Of a DNA stretch of 64,000 nucleotides, positions 24,301 through 35,036 are shown piece by piece. The number at the start of each line of letters is the position of its first letter. The first letter of the stretch is position 1. The notes beneath the pieces were generated by a model. That model was not told the DNA's origin. It saw only the letters and a list, made by a program, of their open reading frames with translations, and did no database searches. A program made the position numbers and the translations under genes. The DNA is from Ciona savignyi (lineage: Eukaryota > Chordata > Ascidiacea > Phlebobranchia > Cionidae), in the NCBI GenBank assembly GCA_000149265.1, contig CH000572.1:149156-213155 (forward strand), written 5' to 3'.

Positions 24301-27300
24301 CAACGGCTGAAATATTTCAAACAGACACGATGGTAGACCACGCGGTTGGCACACACATATCGACATGTGGGCACCACTTGCACTTCGCGTGCCACAAGGT
24401 CTACATCGAGTCGGTGTCGCCGCCCGAGATGCTGTCGACCGGCCGGGACAGCAAGCACGGCTTCCAGTGCCCGATGTGCCGCCAGATGTCCAACCTCATC
24501 CTCCCATGCAACGTGAGGTATCGACGGACTGGAGACGCAAGGTAAGAGAACATCACTTTTAATGCCGTTTTCGCTAAAAGTTAAAGAATCATGGAAATGG
24601 TTTAAACCTATTCCTAAAAACGCTACTTTGGAACACATTTTCTATAGTTTTGTTTAAAATAGGATCAAATTTTCCTCTTTTTTTCTAAAAAAATATATTT
24701 TAAGACATACACAATTTAAAACTAATACTGCATCAGGTTTCTTCCATTTTATTTATTTAAAGAGCTTAATTTTATAAAAATCTTTAGTCACCTTTGAAAA
24801 ATGTACCAAATTTTGTATTTTTGTTGCAGAAGTGAACTTCCCTCTGACATCAATATACTGAACGCGTGCTCCGAAACTGCAGCCAATATTACCTCGATAA
24901 GCCGGCCGTGCGATGGGATATTCCCATTCCACTCGGCACTGGATTTGTTGCGAGTGGTTCGGGTAAACCTCGAGCAAAACCTGCTGCAGCTGGGAAATAC
25001 CCTACTTGCCCCCCAAGCCCCCATCTCTTCCTCACCCCGTGCAGCAGCGTCACAAATTTCAAGAAAACTTCCGATAGGTGAAAGAGAAATAATCGTTGCT
25101 AGATTTAATTTGTGTTTGCCGTATATGCTTATTCAGTATCACACTTATTCGCAAGGGATAAGATCTTTATGGGAAAATGCAACCCATAGGCCAGTGGTTC
25201 TCAATCTTTTTGACCTCGTGGCGCACCCGAGACCAATTAGGAAAAGAACGGGCGCACTTTGCACGAAGAGTCAAAACAATATGTTTAATACTCAAACAAT
25301 TAATGAAAAATATAGAAAATTAAAAGTTTAATTTAAATAATTTCATCACCGAATTTTCCACATAACGAATTTACTGTTTCTTGAGCGCTCTTGCTTTTCC
25401 GAAGTAAATGTAGAACTGACGTCACAATGAAAAAAACGAACTGGACACTAACCATTTAGTAATTTATGATCTATGCACACTCTGTCGTAAATTCAAGAAT
25501 TGCAAGTGTGGCGCACCTAGCTTACCCCTGTGGCGCACCAGTGCGCCGCGGCGCACCATTTGAGAAGCACTGCCATAGGCAATCGTCAGATTACCTCGCG
25601 CCTACTGTTGGATTACCGGAGGTATTGCAGTGTGTTGTGTATAACATAACCTTAATTTGTTAAAAAAAAGTACAACCTCCATAGTTATGGCAAGAAAATA
25701 TTTCGGCCGCATAGTTTTGTGGGCTACAGTGCCAGCCTTTAACCAAAAAGTGTTGAATCGGAACCAGCTTGTTTGGTTGATTGCGTAGCCAATCCACTTA
25801 GCGGGTATCGCATAAACCTGGTGAATTAATAGGTTGTTGTTAAATAAAAAGCAGTAACAACTAACAACATCTCAATTATATACAATACACTGCAATATCT
25901 CTGATAGCCTGACAGTGCGCACGAGGGAATCTGACATTCGTTTACATTTCTAAAATATCTTTCCTTTTCTCAACAGGCCCGTTGTTTTACTTGTTCCAAC
26001 GAATCAACATCGGATTGTTGGAGTCAAACAGCGACAAATCAATCCAGGAGCTGATTGACAACGTTATGTTGTTGAATCCCAGCAAAAGGACGAAGCGAGA
26101 TATCCCATTGTTGTTGCACGATCCTGTGTCGCTTCTTCTGAAAGTGTGATTTTGTCTTTTATTAATTCAGAGCTCTATGCTATACAAGTCTTTTTAACTT
26201 ATATCGATATATTTTTACTTATCGAAAGAACAAATTTGGCTTGTTGCTTAATTTATCAAATTAATTTTTTTGCTAACTGCCTTTTTACTTCATTTAACAT
26301 AGGTTGCTATTATTTCTCTTTTAATATCCCTTAAAAATTATTGTTAAGTAGTTTTGTTGAATTTATGTTTTTAATTTGTGCGAAAAACTCCGAATTTCAA
26401 CAATCCTTTTAAACGAACATTCCCGTCACTTTTATTCCTTCAAACAACCCCCTACAAATCTTCTTCTTTATTTGCACAGATCACAGCCAGCAGACCACCC
26501 TCTCTTACACAATATCGTCTTCATGTTCAACTCCTGTATAACCTCGCTTACGTCAAATCGCTCTTGCACGTCTGCACCAAGTTTTCACCGGAAGAGAGAA
26601 GGTGGGTTCGATTCGAATCACAATATTTGTGTTTTTTGTGTGTTGTATCTAATTTAGTAAGGCTGAACTCTGCAGTAAATATTGGCCTTAAAAGTTCTGT
26701 TTAGAACATATAGCCTGTTTGATGTGGCTAAGTTTATGCCACATTTTATTAGAATAGGTGGTGAATCCATTACACGCTCGTGCATTAATGTTCATACCAA
26801 CTACATGTATAGACAGCAAATTAAGAGTAAGGTTTAATGACTGCTTATAGTGTCTATTCAAGCTGTAGAATGCTTATGTTTTAACAACTGTAATTTTAAT
26901 ACAATTTTTCTTATATGATTACTGATTTAAATTTATGTGAAATTTTAATTCAAAATATTTGCATAACGAACAACATACATGATTAAAAAAGGTTTCGCCT
27001 TTCCCTCACACCCCCTTTCTCCCTTCACCCATCACCCAAAGAATTGACCCCACAGGGCATGGAAGAGCAACGTCAGTACTTCTTTAGGGGGAATCCCGTT
27101 TTCACCCACCGACCTCAACTGCCTGTTGGGTCTCGTGATACAAAATCTCAACATAAAAACCTTTAAATCGGAAGATTCAACTTCAGTGTTTGGGAACCGA
27201 CTCGGCTACCTGACCACAGTGTTCTCTCCTCAGGTGTGGTTCATTTTCGTCATCAAATGGCACATGTCTATCAACATGTGAAGACTGATCATTTTTTGGG

Positions 27301-30300
27301 CTATTTTGGTCATTTGTCTTGGAGTTTTTTTTAGGACTAGTGCAGTGGATTGGTTATTGTGTGCTGTCGTTTGCTATTTGCATGTGGGACTGGAATTTTA
27401 CAAGCCTTTCCCTCAATATAGTAAGAGACATACCCATTATCAGGATCACAACCAANNNNNNNNNNNNNNNNNNNNNNNNNNNNNNNNNNNNNNNNNNNNN
27501 NNNNNNNNNNNNNNNNNNNNNNNNNNNNNNNNNNNNNNNNNNNNNNNNNNNNNNNGTTCAAAAAAAAAGGCACATTAAATTCTCATTCAAATTAAATTCA
27601 AATTAAATTCTAAGAAAAGTGTAAAAAACTCAAAAACCACCACCAATACAACAAATCCTCATTACCAATGCGTAAAAAAACATTAACCGGTGTAGAAAAA
27701 TCAGCAGACTCTGTCGTAAAACCAAACATAGTTATGCTCTCTTTGTTCCACAGTCAGTGGTGAGCACAGTGGAACACTCCCTCCTTCCTTTCCTCCGCAT
27801 TGCAACGCTCTTCCAATCCCACATCTTCAACCAACATCCGATCCCCATTGAGTCGGAGAGCAGGAACGAATTTGCGGAGCTCGTCCACATTCTTAGTAAT
27901 AAACTTGTGTTTTTTTATGAATATAAATATGACGAAGAGTTTAGGGGATAAGAATTTTTTTTTTTTGTAGTTAGGATAGAATAGAATATTCATGTTTATT
28001 CCAATGAATGGAAAAACCAAGGGGGTTAACACACGGGCAATCGTTCGATCACCTTGTGCCCACCGTCGGGTTACCGAAGCTATTTCAGTGCGTTGTGTAA
28101 TGGAGAAATTCATTTAATTTGGTAGAACCCATTTATCCACTAGGTTCAGGCAATGTCCGTTAAGTGCCTTGGCCAAAGACACAACCAACTAGCTAGTGAC
28201 CAGTTTCGAACCTGCAACCTTTCGGCTGCAAGGCGCAGTACTAAACCACCAGACTCTGATAGAAGCAGTATTTTTCCTAAACTTTAGTTTAGCAGTTTGC
28301 TACAACAGGTATGAACCTTATGAGCACTGTACCCAAAAACTAAGCAAAAAGGCCTACCACATTCGATACATATTCCACTATCACCACTTGTCAATTTGAT
28401 CAAACTATCCCAAGACAATCAAGCTTTTCTATACCACTTACATTGGCAACTAAACTTTACTCTCCAGATCTCAGTCCAACCAACAAGAACGTTACCGCCA
28501 CCCAGTGTCTCAAGTGGGAATCGGCGTGGAATTTTATCACTAGGTGGTGTAAAGAGGTAAGTGTACTTCTTGCCGTGGCTGGTAGAAGTCGAGCACAACA
28601 ATCGCTTGTAACAAATACCGGAAGAATCCTCTCATCCCACCCTAAATCTGATAACTTAATACTGTAGTTATCTAACACGAGACTTTTAACAAACATAGCA
28701 TTAATCCATTATATTTAAATGCGCCAAAGAAATAGAGTCCTATCGAATAATAAACATACATTGAAATAACTTCTGTCTAAGGCTCCGACTCAACTGTGTG
28801 CACGATTATCTGTTGCAACGATTCTTATTTACCCACTCCCTTGTACACATCAGAGTATTCAATCCACCCACCGATTATTTAGTTATTTTGTTTAAAACAG
28901 CAATTACCACACCCTCTTCTTACCATCCTCAACTAAATGATTTCGTATTCAGCTCAACGTAATCTTTATACTGACAAATAAAACTCAAATTTCACTTTAT
29001 AGTGTTGGTATCTTGTAATTTTAATATTTAACATTTGGTTCTTATAGTATTGCTATATGTTAACCGTCCACATTTCAGATAAACGAATTCGTGGAGTCGG
29101 ACGTGGTCATTTCGCGACAACTGATCAGCAGCAACAAGGAGTGGTATCCACCGAAGTTGATTGAGTTGCCTCACGATTATAGCGCTCTCTTTCAACGATA
29201 CCGACAAGTGGTGAATAAAATACGTAGTTTTCGTATTTTGTTATCCCCGATTTCGCAATTTTGTTATATCACTCCATTGCCATCTCTACAGGAGGCGCTT
29301 AACTAATTATTCTCCCTATCGCCCGAATGCCAACTGACCTCACAAAATGAGCTGTCACTCAATATCCTGACATAAGAAGTCTTGGAATTTTTCGCGATTT
29401 AAAATTGAACCTTGCATCTGCATCCTAAACTCAAAACCGTCCAATTTTTTACTTAATGCACAAAGCACTGCTACACTGTTACAAAACTTCACAACTACAC
29501 ACACCACACCGGCACGCAGTCTGCACATGATGCTTCCAGCCAAACAAACATTGGGGAATCATCACCATTATTATTCAGCAAAACACTCATTTACATTCCA
29601 TGACTAAGGGAGGCTACAACTGGTGACGAGTTTTTGCCGCTTATAGAGGTTCATGAATTGGTTATATGCCATCTTCACCCACATAATCGTTTGTAAACAT
29701 TAACTTTATTGACTTTGGTCCAAGTGATTTGTTTGGTGAATTAGTACGTTGCCTTTCAGATTAATCTGGCGATTCCCGTGTGTTAACGTCCTTTGCGTTT
29801 TCTCGTTCGCGAAAATAAACATGAATATCCTATCCTATTCCAAAAATAACCAGTTCAAAACCCTCCAACTGCTATTTTATCGACTTGCTGAAACTGGTAT
29901 TGCATCCGATTTTTTAAACCCATTACGATTCAATCGCGTAAACTATTCGGCTACGCAACCATTCTACCATATGCTTATTGTTTGAGGTGAATTAATGTTG
30001 GTTGTTTCAAAACGCTTCACTATGATTTTATGTTGTATGCAAGCTGAAAATAAAAGGTCGATTAATCGTGTTTACAATATTTTTAATATTTCAATATATC
30101 CTAATCCTTATTTTTCAATATAATGTATAATACGATAGCGTGATATTCAATTCGAGATGGCTTCATAAACCGTCCGTTTGTTTTTTTCGCTAAAACACCG
30201 TTTGGTCCAGGTTTGTGACAAGTGCAAGTTGGTTCCCAAGGACCCAGCCATTTGCCTGGTGTGCGGCTCCTACATCTGCTATAAGAGTTCGTGCAAGCCC

Positions 30301-31272
30301 GAGGACGGTGACGCGGATATGCAGGGCACGATGTCGCGACTCATCGAAGCTGACCGAATGCTGCGTCAGGGGAATGCTGCCACTCGCCACTCGAAGCGCT
30401 GTGGAGCCGGCACCTGTATTTTGCTCCTTGTCAACTCGTCGATAGTGGTCGTGATACGAGGAACGAGAGCGTGCATATGGGGTAAGCTGTGTTTTGCACG
30501 GGTATAAGTTTACTTCATAAAATTCTGAAGTTTTAACATGATTGAAACTTCCTTAGTTTATCGTGTTTTTTCTCTTCCGTGATAAAATTTACAAAATCTC
30601 TTTTTGTAAAAAAAATGAACAAATCGTGCACCAACAATAATAATAAAATATTAGAAAATTAGCAATCTGCAACCCATGTGTAATTATATCTCTTTTTAAA
30701 CCTTGACCATAGTGTGCCGCAGGCTGCGACACGCAGTTCATACATTTTCGATCTCTGTCTCAGTAATTATGTTCCTTTTCACCAACAACTCGTCAGGAAA
30801 ATCGTTAATCGTAATCATTTCTTTTATTTGTTTTATCAAGCTTAGTTTCGAGCCATGTTGGGCTATTCAGCTATAACCGATTTTTTGTAAACAGCGGTAT
30901 ATGAATCGGCCGCGCTAACCATGCGGTCACACAACCGTACTAAAAAATTAGGATTATTTATTTTTTTACCGGGGTAATTTTAAAACCGCTAGCCCGTTTT
31001 TGCATAGATTTGGTATATGAATCACTCCGTTAAACATTCGGCCACACGTCCGATCTATCGTAATCATTTCACACAACCTGTGTTATATCAAGTCATCTCT
31101 TCGTTCAGGCACTTTATACTTGGACGCACACGGCGAGGAAGACAAAGGGTGGAAACGAGGAAAACCGCTTTTTCTTAAAAAGGAACGTTCGGAGCTTCTT
31201 GAGCGACAGTGGATCCAGCATTCGTTCGACAACTCGTGCAAGAACTGGGCAGCTCATCGACAGACCTTGTGA
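7538..31272 (+). CDS. UBR3: UBR3-type E3 ubiquitin-protein ligase, at least 35 exons
   Basis: UBR3 is a very large RING-type E3 of the UBR-box family that works with the RAD6-type E2s UBE2A/B; it differs from UBR1/2 in substrate choice. About 1,770 codons are visible, against 1,888 in human UBR3. In order they encode a short N-terminus, the UBR box (exons 2-3), a long helical middle region, a RING finger split over exons 24-26, and a C-terminal Cys-rich domain. Exon junctions agree in phase throughout except between exons 5 and 6, where at least one exon is missing. Exon 8 begins at the edge of the N gap. UBR3 identity rests on VWTANFVAYRCRTC and GGACDCGD in the UBR box, and on conserved blocks such as VHISVQLFSN, MWVRNGL, LLHCRT and KDPAICLVCG. 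Introns are 60-900 bases and carry several SINEs and DNA elements. Start: the ATG at 7538 has good context (AAGATGG). Confidence 0.95.
10253..13403 (+). CDS. UBR3: UBR3 exons 5-8, with an unresolved exon and an assembly gap
   Basis: Exons: 10253-10322, 11120-11226, 11528-11680 and about 13325-13403. Exon 5 ends in phase 2 (VDA + AT before GTAAAG) but exon 6 must start in phase 0 (CVKQPVIPPDI), so something between 10323 and 11119 is missing or was overlooked. Exons 6-7 join as FWIV-RYEFPESV. Exon 7 ends in phase 2 (AG) and exon 8 resumes with VVHISVQLFSN at the first bases after the N run. The exon 8 acceptor therefore lies inside the gap, probably at its last base. Confidence 0.85.
11722..11912 (+). 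repeat. SINE family 2, 5'-truncated
   Basis: Starts inside the body at GGGCAAGGCACTCAACGGAC, continues through ATGGGTTCTAC, ACACAACACACTGCAATGG and TCACGGGGATAAAAATAAAT, and ends in a degenerate ATCCT-like tail. Lies in the UBR3 intron between exons 7 and 8. Confidence 0.65.
12022..12215 (-). repeat. SINE family 2, head and body
   Basis: Plus-strand landmarks in reverse order are TTGCAGTGTGTTGTGTAT, AACCCATTAAGTCCACTAGG, CACAACCAACCAGCTAGCTA and GATAAGCGACACACTAACC. It lies about 100 bases from the oppositely oriented copy at 11722, so the two form an inverted pair just left of the N gap. Confidence 0.6.
12861..13325. other. Assembly gap (465 N)
   Basis: Run of N. It hides the acceptor site of UBR3 exon 8. 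Two inverted SINE copies lie to its left, which may have hampered assembly. Open frames through the Ns are artefacts. Confidence 0.99.
13901..21881 (+). CDS. UBR3: UBR3 exons 9-23: helical middle region
   Basis: Exons: 13901-14103, 14892-15051, 15665-15845, 16560-16627, 16890-17024, 17229-17424, 17775-17957, 18287-18393, 18901-18991, 19382-19506, 19957-20065, 20222-20389, 20779-20849, 21227-21409, 21713-21881. Phases agree at every junction. Recognisable UBR3 blocks include YWPIVSDFVNVLSHP, FHYPLHRYLAHFL, LMAHPLQ joined to VITTMHEVQVGMWVRNGL, SIFERCRVTGCLTM, LYLLQ joined to FCASIISPD, and ESILSMLVKLHDKFHG. Exon 23 is a charged, probably coiled helix (MNRRRQAKEARMRMMMQ) leading into the RING exons. 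The region is expected to act as scaffold and substrate-binding surface. I see no catalytic motif in it. Confidence 0.92.
14161..14463. mobile_element. 303-bp foldback (hairpin) DNA element with 8-bp target duplication
   Basis: Flanked by the direct repeat ATACACTA (14153-14160 and 14464-14471). Its ends are inverted: left GGGTTCCATGACAACTGACCC, right complement GGTGACAGTCAACTGACCC. The left arm is a degenerate array of the ~15-bp unit CCTTTACAACTGAACCC. The right arm carries the reverse complement (AAAGGGGTTCAGTTGTA), so most of the element can fold into one long hairpin. An 8-bp duplication is typical of hAT-type transposition. No coding capacity. Lies in the intron after UBR3 exon 9. Confidence 0.8.
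18735..19125 (+). repeat. Pair of diverged ~75-bp direct repeats flanking UBR3 exon 17
   Basis: About 18735-18810 and 19049-19125 share a pattern: GTAA..., TTGGTCCTGG or CATTCCTGGC, then TGGACCC..., and CATACTATTGTATT. The two lie in the introns on either side of exon 17 (18901-18991). They may be members of an unrecognised dispersed repeat; similarity is only moderate. Confidence 0.35.
20912..21092 (-). repeat. SINE family 2 copy
   Basis: Plus-strand landmarks: GCTATTGCAGTGTGTTGTG, TAGAACCCATCAACCACTTG, CAGTTCGAACCTGCAACC and GCACTAATCCACCATGC. The tRNA-like head including the B box (GGTTGCAGGTTCGAACTGG on the minus strand) is well kept. Lies in a UBR3 intron. Confidence 0.65.
21925..22138 (+). 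repeat. SINE family 2 copy immediately after UBR3 exon 23
   Basis: Plus-strand head CGATGGTTTTGCGTGG, then GTCGAAAGGTTGCAGGTTCA, GGGCAAGGCCATTAACGGAG and a body with GTACAACTCTCTGTAACAAT. It starts about 45 bases after the donor of exon 23. The open frame that reads from exon 23 into this SINE is not coding. Confidence 0.65.
22781..25077 (+). CDS. UBR3: UBR3 exons 24-27: RING finger region
   Basis: Exons: 22781-23023, 23584-23730, 24325-24541, 24830-25077. Exon 24 carries the first zinc pair (YECVICG), after an acidic low-complexity stretch. Exon 26 carries CGHHLHFACHKVY and the final pair CPMCRQ. The RING recruits the charged E2 and catalyses ubiquitin transfer. Its two halves are separated by exon 25, matching the long insert in UBR3 RINGs. 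Exon 27 has the helical segment ALDLLRVVRVNLEQNLLQL, conserved in UBR3. Exon 26 is markedly GC-richer than its surroundings, which explains long open frames on other strands and frames there. A ~31-bp AT-rich tandem repeat lies between exons 24 and 25 (about 23085-23215). Confidence 0.92.
23085..23215 (+). repeat. ~31-bp AT-rich tandem repeat, about four copies
   Basis: The unit GATTGAAAATTTGAGTCTAA followed by AACATTTTTA is repeated with small changes in the UBR3 intron between exons 24 and 25. Simple minisatellite with no other feature. Confidence 0.7.
25192..25572. mobile_element. hAT-like nonautonomous element (381 bp) inserted in a SINE
   Basis: Ends are inverted: left CAGTGGTTCTCAATC, right complement CAGTGCTTCTCAAATGG. 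The flanking 8-bp direct repeat is CCATAGGC (25184-25191 and 25573-25580). CAGTGGTTCTCAA ends plus an 8-bp duplication are the standard signature of hAT elements. The interior holds repeated GTGGCGCACC motifs near both ends and no coding frame. Removing the element restores a SINE family 2 copy, minus orientation, spanning about 25150-25191 and 25573-25650. Lies in the intron between UBR3 exons 27 and 28. Confidence 0.85.
25977..31272 (+). CDS. UBR3: UBR3 exons 28-35: C-terminal region and Cys-rich end domain
   Basis: Exons: 25977-26143, 26480-26601, 27056-27233, 27754-27895, 28468-28556, 29079-29210, 30211-30481, 31109-31272. Exon 34 encodes the conserved C-terminal zinc-binding module (VCDKCKLVPKDPAICLVC, then GAGTCILLLVNSS and IRGTRACIW). 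Exon 35 ends the protein with LYLDAHGEED, GKPLFLKKERSELLERQW and a TGA at 31270-31272. In UBR proteins this module packs on the RING region and may restrain it. Exon 33 uses a GTG|GTGAAT donor; an upstream in-frame alternative exists but fits less well. The second N gap (27456-27555) lies in the intron between exons 30 and 31 and removes no coding sequence that I can detect. Confidence 0.92.
27456..27555. other. Assembly gap (100 N)
   Basis: Exactly 100 N, probably a scaffold spacer of arbitrary size, inside the intron between UBR3 exons 30 and 31. Confidence 0.99.
27973..28256 (-). repeat. SINE family 2, full-length copy
   Basis: One of the best copies. On the minus strand: head GGTGGTTTAGTACTGCGCC, B box GGTTGCAGGTTCGAAACTGG, body CCAAGGCACTTAACGGACAT, 3' part and ATTCTATCCT tail. 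Use it as a reference for the family. Lies in the UBR3 intron between exons 31 and 32. Confidence 0.75.
29328..29592 (+). repeat. Dispersed repeat (family 3), copy 1
   Basis: Shares CTGACCTCACAA, AAGTCTT, TGCATCCTAAACTCAAAA and ACATTGGGGAATCA-CACCATT-TTATTCAGCAAAAC with 32093-32435 in the same order and orientation, about 2.75 kb apart. No tRNA-like boxes or terminal repeats were recognised, so the class is unknown. Copy 1 is in the UBR3 intron between exons 33 and 34. Confidence 0.6.
30839..31053 (-). repeat. Two adjacent tRNA-like SINE (family 1) copies
   Basis: Copies at 30839-30940 and 30960-31053 in the last UBR3 intron. The first shows GTGTGACCGCATGGTTAGCG (A-box region) and GGCTCGAAAC (B box) on the minus strand. 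The second shows GTGTGGCCGAATGTTTAACG but a degraded B box. As in the GPCR intron, the family occurs as close neighbours in one orientation. Confidence 0.6.
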
Positions 31273-32092
31273 CAACGTCAGTTCATTTTCGTTTTTAGGA
31301 GGGTTCGGTTGCTGATTTTTTCGCCATATTTGTGCTCCTGACGCAACTACAGTGTTAGCGCAATTCTCTGCACTTGTATCTCGGGGTAGCTATTTATAAA
31401 TGAGCATACTTTATAACGCGGCGACCGACACTCGTTGCCATTCTATTTAGCGACACGACTAAAGTTCTTCAGAAATGTTGCCATAACGTATCTTTTAGCG
31501 TAAGTGTTGCCCGATTTTTTCGATGATATTACAAAATACACGCAAACATGCCTTCTTATTTTTATACTTTTTCATCGAAAAAAAAAAACAAAAATTCTCA
31601 AGTATGTTTAAAAGCTTACTTTCTGTAAGATCCGTCTTTGACATACGATTTTAACTTATGATGTTATAAAAACTTATCCGAGCCTCGGATTTTTAACCCA
31701 GTACTAGATTCGAACCCGGGCCACTGGATTAACGTACCCGCGAGTTTTAATCGAGGCGTTTAAAATCATTTTGAACATTCGCAAATCCTTTACCAGTGCT
31801 TAGTTAGTGCTTCAAGCTGCTTATGACTTTAAAAAAGCATTAAAGTTTGGAAAACTAGACCGCATTTATTGTTGAATAATTTTTAAGTTTTCCCGAATGG
31901 AGGATTTCAAGACTCTATAATCTGTCTGACACGAATCGAATTATTATAACACTGCCAATCTGTAAGAAAAGTAAATTGCGGCAATAGATAACCGTTGCGA
32001 TTTTAATCAGTTTTATGAATGTTAGATCGTATGGTGGGGCGCCGATAACTTACGACGAAAAAAGATTGAGTGAATTTTGGAGGCTTCAACCA

Positions 32093-32435
32093 ATTATTCT
32101 GACCTCACAAGAAGACCTGTCGCTTAAAATCCCACCACATAAAGTCTTAATCTTTTTTCATAATTAAAAATTAAAACTTGGATCTGCAACCTAAACCCAA
32201 AATCTTCCAAAATTTTACTTTAAAATTTTGAGCTGGTACCCCTTTATACATCGGGAACTTGTTTCCAACAAAACGCAAGTGGATGCACAATCCACACCTT
32301 TATTTCACGAAGCTCTACTCAAGACTTACAAAATTGGACGGATAAACAAAACACTCTGGAGTCTAGCACATGCTACTTCTTACCGTACAAACATTGGGGA
32401 ATCACCACCATTGTTACTCAGCAAAACGCTCGGGC
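32093..32435 (+). repeat. Dispersed repeat (family 3), copy 2
   Basis: Longer relative of 29328-29592, with the same landmarks: CTGACCTCACAAGAAGACC, TAAAGTCTTAATC, TCTGCAACCTAAACCCAAAA and AACATTGGGGAATCACCACC. Begins about 820 bases after the UBR3 stop. The 77-codon frame inside it is not supported as a gene. Confidence 0.6.
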
Positions 32436-35036
32436 CACATGTTAGTTCAGGCCGCACATAGATGACTATTAATTGAAATGCGACATTTCTATTTTAATGT
32501 AGTCTACTGAAAGTAAAAGAAACATTATAAAGAGAGTATCACTTGTTAGTTCCTGTAACGTACAAATGTTATCACACGAACAATCGTCAGATGACCTTGT
32601 ACTCCTACTCTGGTTACAGGGGCTATTATAGTGTTTGTTTTTTAATAAGGCGCACTGTTTAAGTTTAACCCATTAATTTACTTGGTTCTTCAATATGCCA
32701 ACTCAGTGCCTTGTAAAATGACGCAACCGACGAGTTGGGACTTTTTCGTTCCAACAGCCGTCGCCATAAACGACTAACCGGAAAAAAGTTAAATCGCGGA
32801 CAGTGCTTGAACCCCGTGGAATAATGGGTTTGACAAAAATGTAACAATATTTTTCAACATATACAGTCATTTTTTTTCAAATTACGGTGTTATACATGAG
32901 TTCAATAATAATTTGCACAGTATTTAGGACCACTTGGATTTAAATGACAAATCTGATTAGCCCAGGGTAAAAAAATATTCAACCCACACATCAATGCAAG
33001 CCGCTTGTGATCGTTTTATTCAGTTCATTGACAATTCTCCTAATAGCATATTATTTCCTATATCAATTTAAGGTCACCAAGGACATTTTAACTGAACAGT
33101 CCATTGGCAAGTATCACATATGCCTAAACCCTAATCACAACGGAAGTCATACTTGTGCGTACTAGTTATAGAGACAACCAAATTACAATGTATTTGCATG
33201 TTATTAGATTGATTACTTAATCGGTTTTATAACGTGTAGTTAACATGATTTAAAGTGGGTATTGCGTATAACAACGAAATGTTATTTCATACTTCATAGG
33301 TCAAATGGTATGCCATTGGGCTTGGAGATGAGATTTATTAAATTAGGGTCGCGTGCGTCGCGTTTAACTTTTATCATAATAGCGGCAATCAATAATATAA
33401 CAGCAGGTTATTTTGCAATTATTGGTAGCAATCTATCAATGTCCGGTATTGCTTTGTTTCTTTGAGTGCTGGATCCACCGCAATTTTTACTGGTCACCCC
33501 AATTTAAAAGCAGTTTCTCCGACTGTTTTGAATGTCGTCGAAAATGTCACGGCGTTCGCAGATCTCAATTAGGTTCACGGTTAACTGCGGTACCGCAGCG
33601 GATAGATGTTTGATCAATCTCCGTGAGATATGCATCCTGAATCTTGTCAGGTCGACGAAGGCGGCACGACCAACCGGTTTCTTTTGCGTTTTTTGCAGAT
33701 AGAATAAACGCGATAAGAAAATCCCACGCAATTGTGATTTTCCGTATATAGATTCTCTGGACAATGCACCGAGCGCTTGCCTGCGGCTGCAGAAATCAAC
33801 TCTGTTCTGTCGTTAATGACACACATCGGGGTAACCCGACCTTGCAAAGCTTCACACCGAGTTTTGACAACAGGTAAATTTGAGATAATCCGAAAACAAT
33901 CCAACGGCGCTGACGCGATGGCCGCTGTGTTTTTCGGGTCCGGAAACCCCTTTCAACTTGCAATGTGTTGCCAAACATATTTATAAACAGTGTGCCAGTC
34001 CGGCTGCCAGCTAAACACAAACAAACCGATCTTGTGAAAAGGCAGAAGTGTTTCCCACGCTTCGAAGATGCAGATTTCATCTCCGAAAACAATAGCACAT
34101 GTATTTTCACACGAAATACATAAACTTTGGACAATTTTCCAAATAAAACTTCAGAAATATGCAAACGCCCAATGTAGCTGGTCTTAAATGGATACATTTT
34201 ATATTTTTTTAACAAATGTCGAAGTGTATTTGAAAGTCAAGGGATAGGAAAGGTTAATGTAAATGGTATACACATCAAGGACATACAGTATTTTAAAGAC
34301 TTTTAAATTAGTTAACCTTTTATTCTCATGATTGCGGCACAGATAAAAAGTTATTTTTAATTAACGGAGATAGATCTATATATTTATGTATAGAACACGA
34401 TTTTGTCTTGCCACTGTCCCATTTAGGGCACATTATACATGTGTTTTTCCCAACTTTTGTGTGATCGGTTTGCAGTTCACCCGACACGTTGCCGTCTTGT
34501 TGCTAATTGAATGGTTTACTAAGTCGTGTGTTAAGTTTCAAAGCTTCAAATAGCACAGCAATAAATGCGAACCGCATTTTCATGTATAGGTTGCAAGTCT
34601 GTACCTGATTGTTACCTAGAAGTTTTACGGCCATGCTGGCTGTGGGTTGCGTACTTGTCAAATGAGTGACGTTAATTCCTACTTTCGCGTGTGTGAAAAA
34701 TAGATGCGATAAAAGAATTTTAGTTTCTGGAATCTTCGAACGAAGTGAATTCGTGTTAAACCAAACCACACCTGTTATAGGTTAGCAAAACCTGTAATTG
34801 CTTGTTGGACTTGCTAATATTACTTCTGTTTTCAGTGTAACAACAGTATTGTCCGAATTCATATAGCGTACATTAATTTGTTTGTGTTTTTTGGACCGAG
34901 ACGTCGAATAACTATCCCCTTTTAATTAAAATACTTGGAAAAAGCTGATACTTTATGTTGATACGTTTAACCGTACAGGGGAAAAGTAAAAGTTCTCCCA
35001 GGATATAACTAAATCATTCTTGATTTTCCGGTCTTA

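Noticed and set aside
24210..24638. 142-codon minus-strand frame and a 65-codon plus frame over UBR3 exon 26
   Set aside because: Shadows of a GC-rich coding exon; the UBR3 RING frame explains the conservation.
31690..31760. Possible tRNA gene on the minus strand (GGGTTCGAATC)
   Set aside because: Only a B box is convincing; no A box or acceptor stem pairing is seen, so a SINE relic is likelier.
34503..34769. 88-codon minus frame, and other 60-140 codon frames between 31.3 and 43.1 kb
   Set aside because: No splice context, conserved motif or composition change supports coding.
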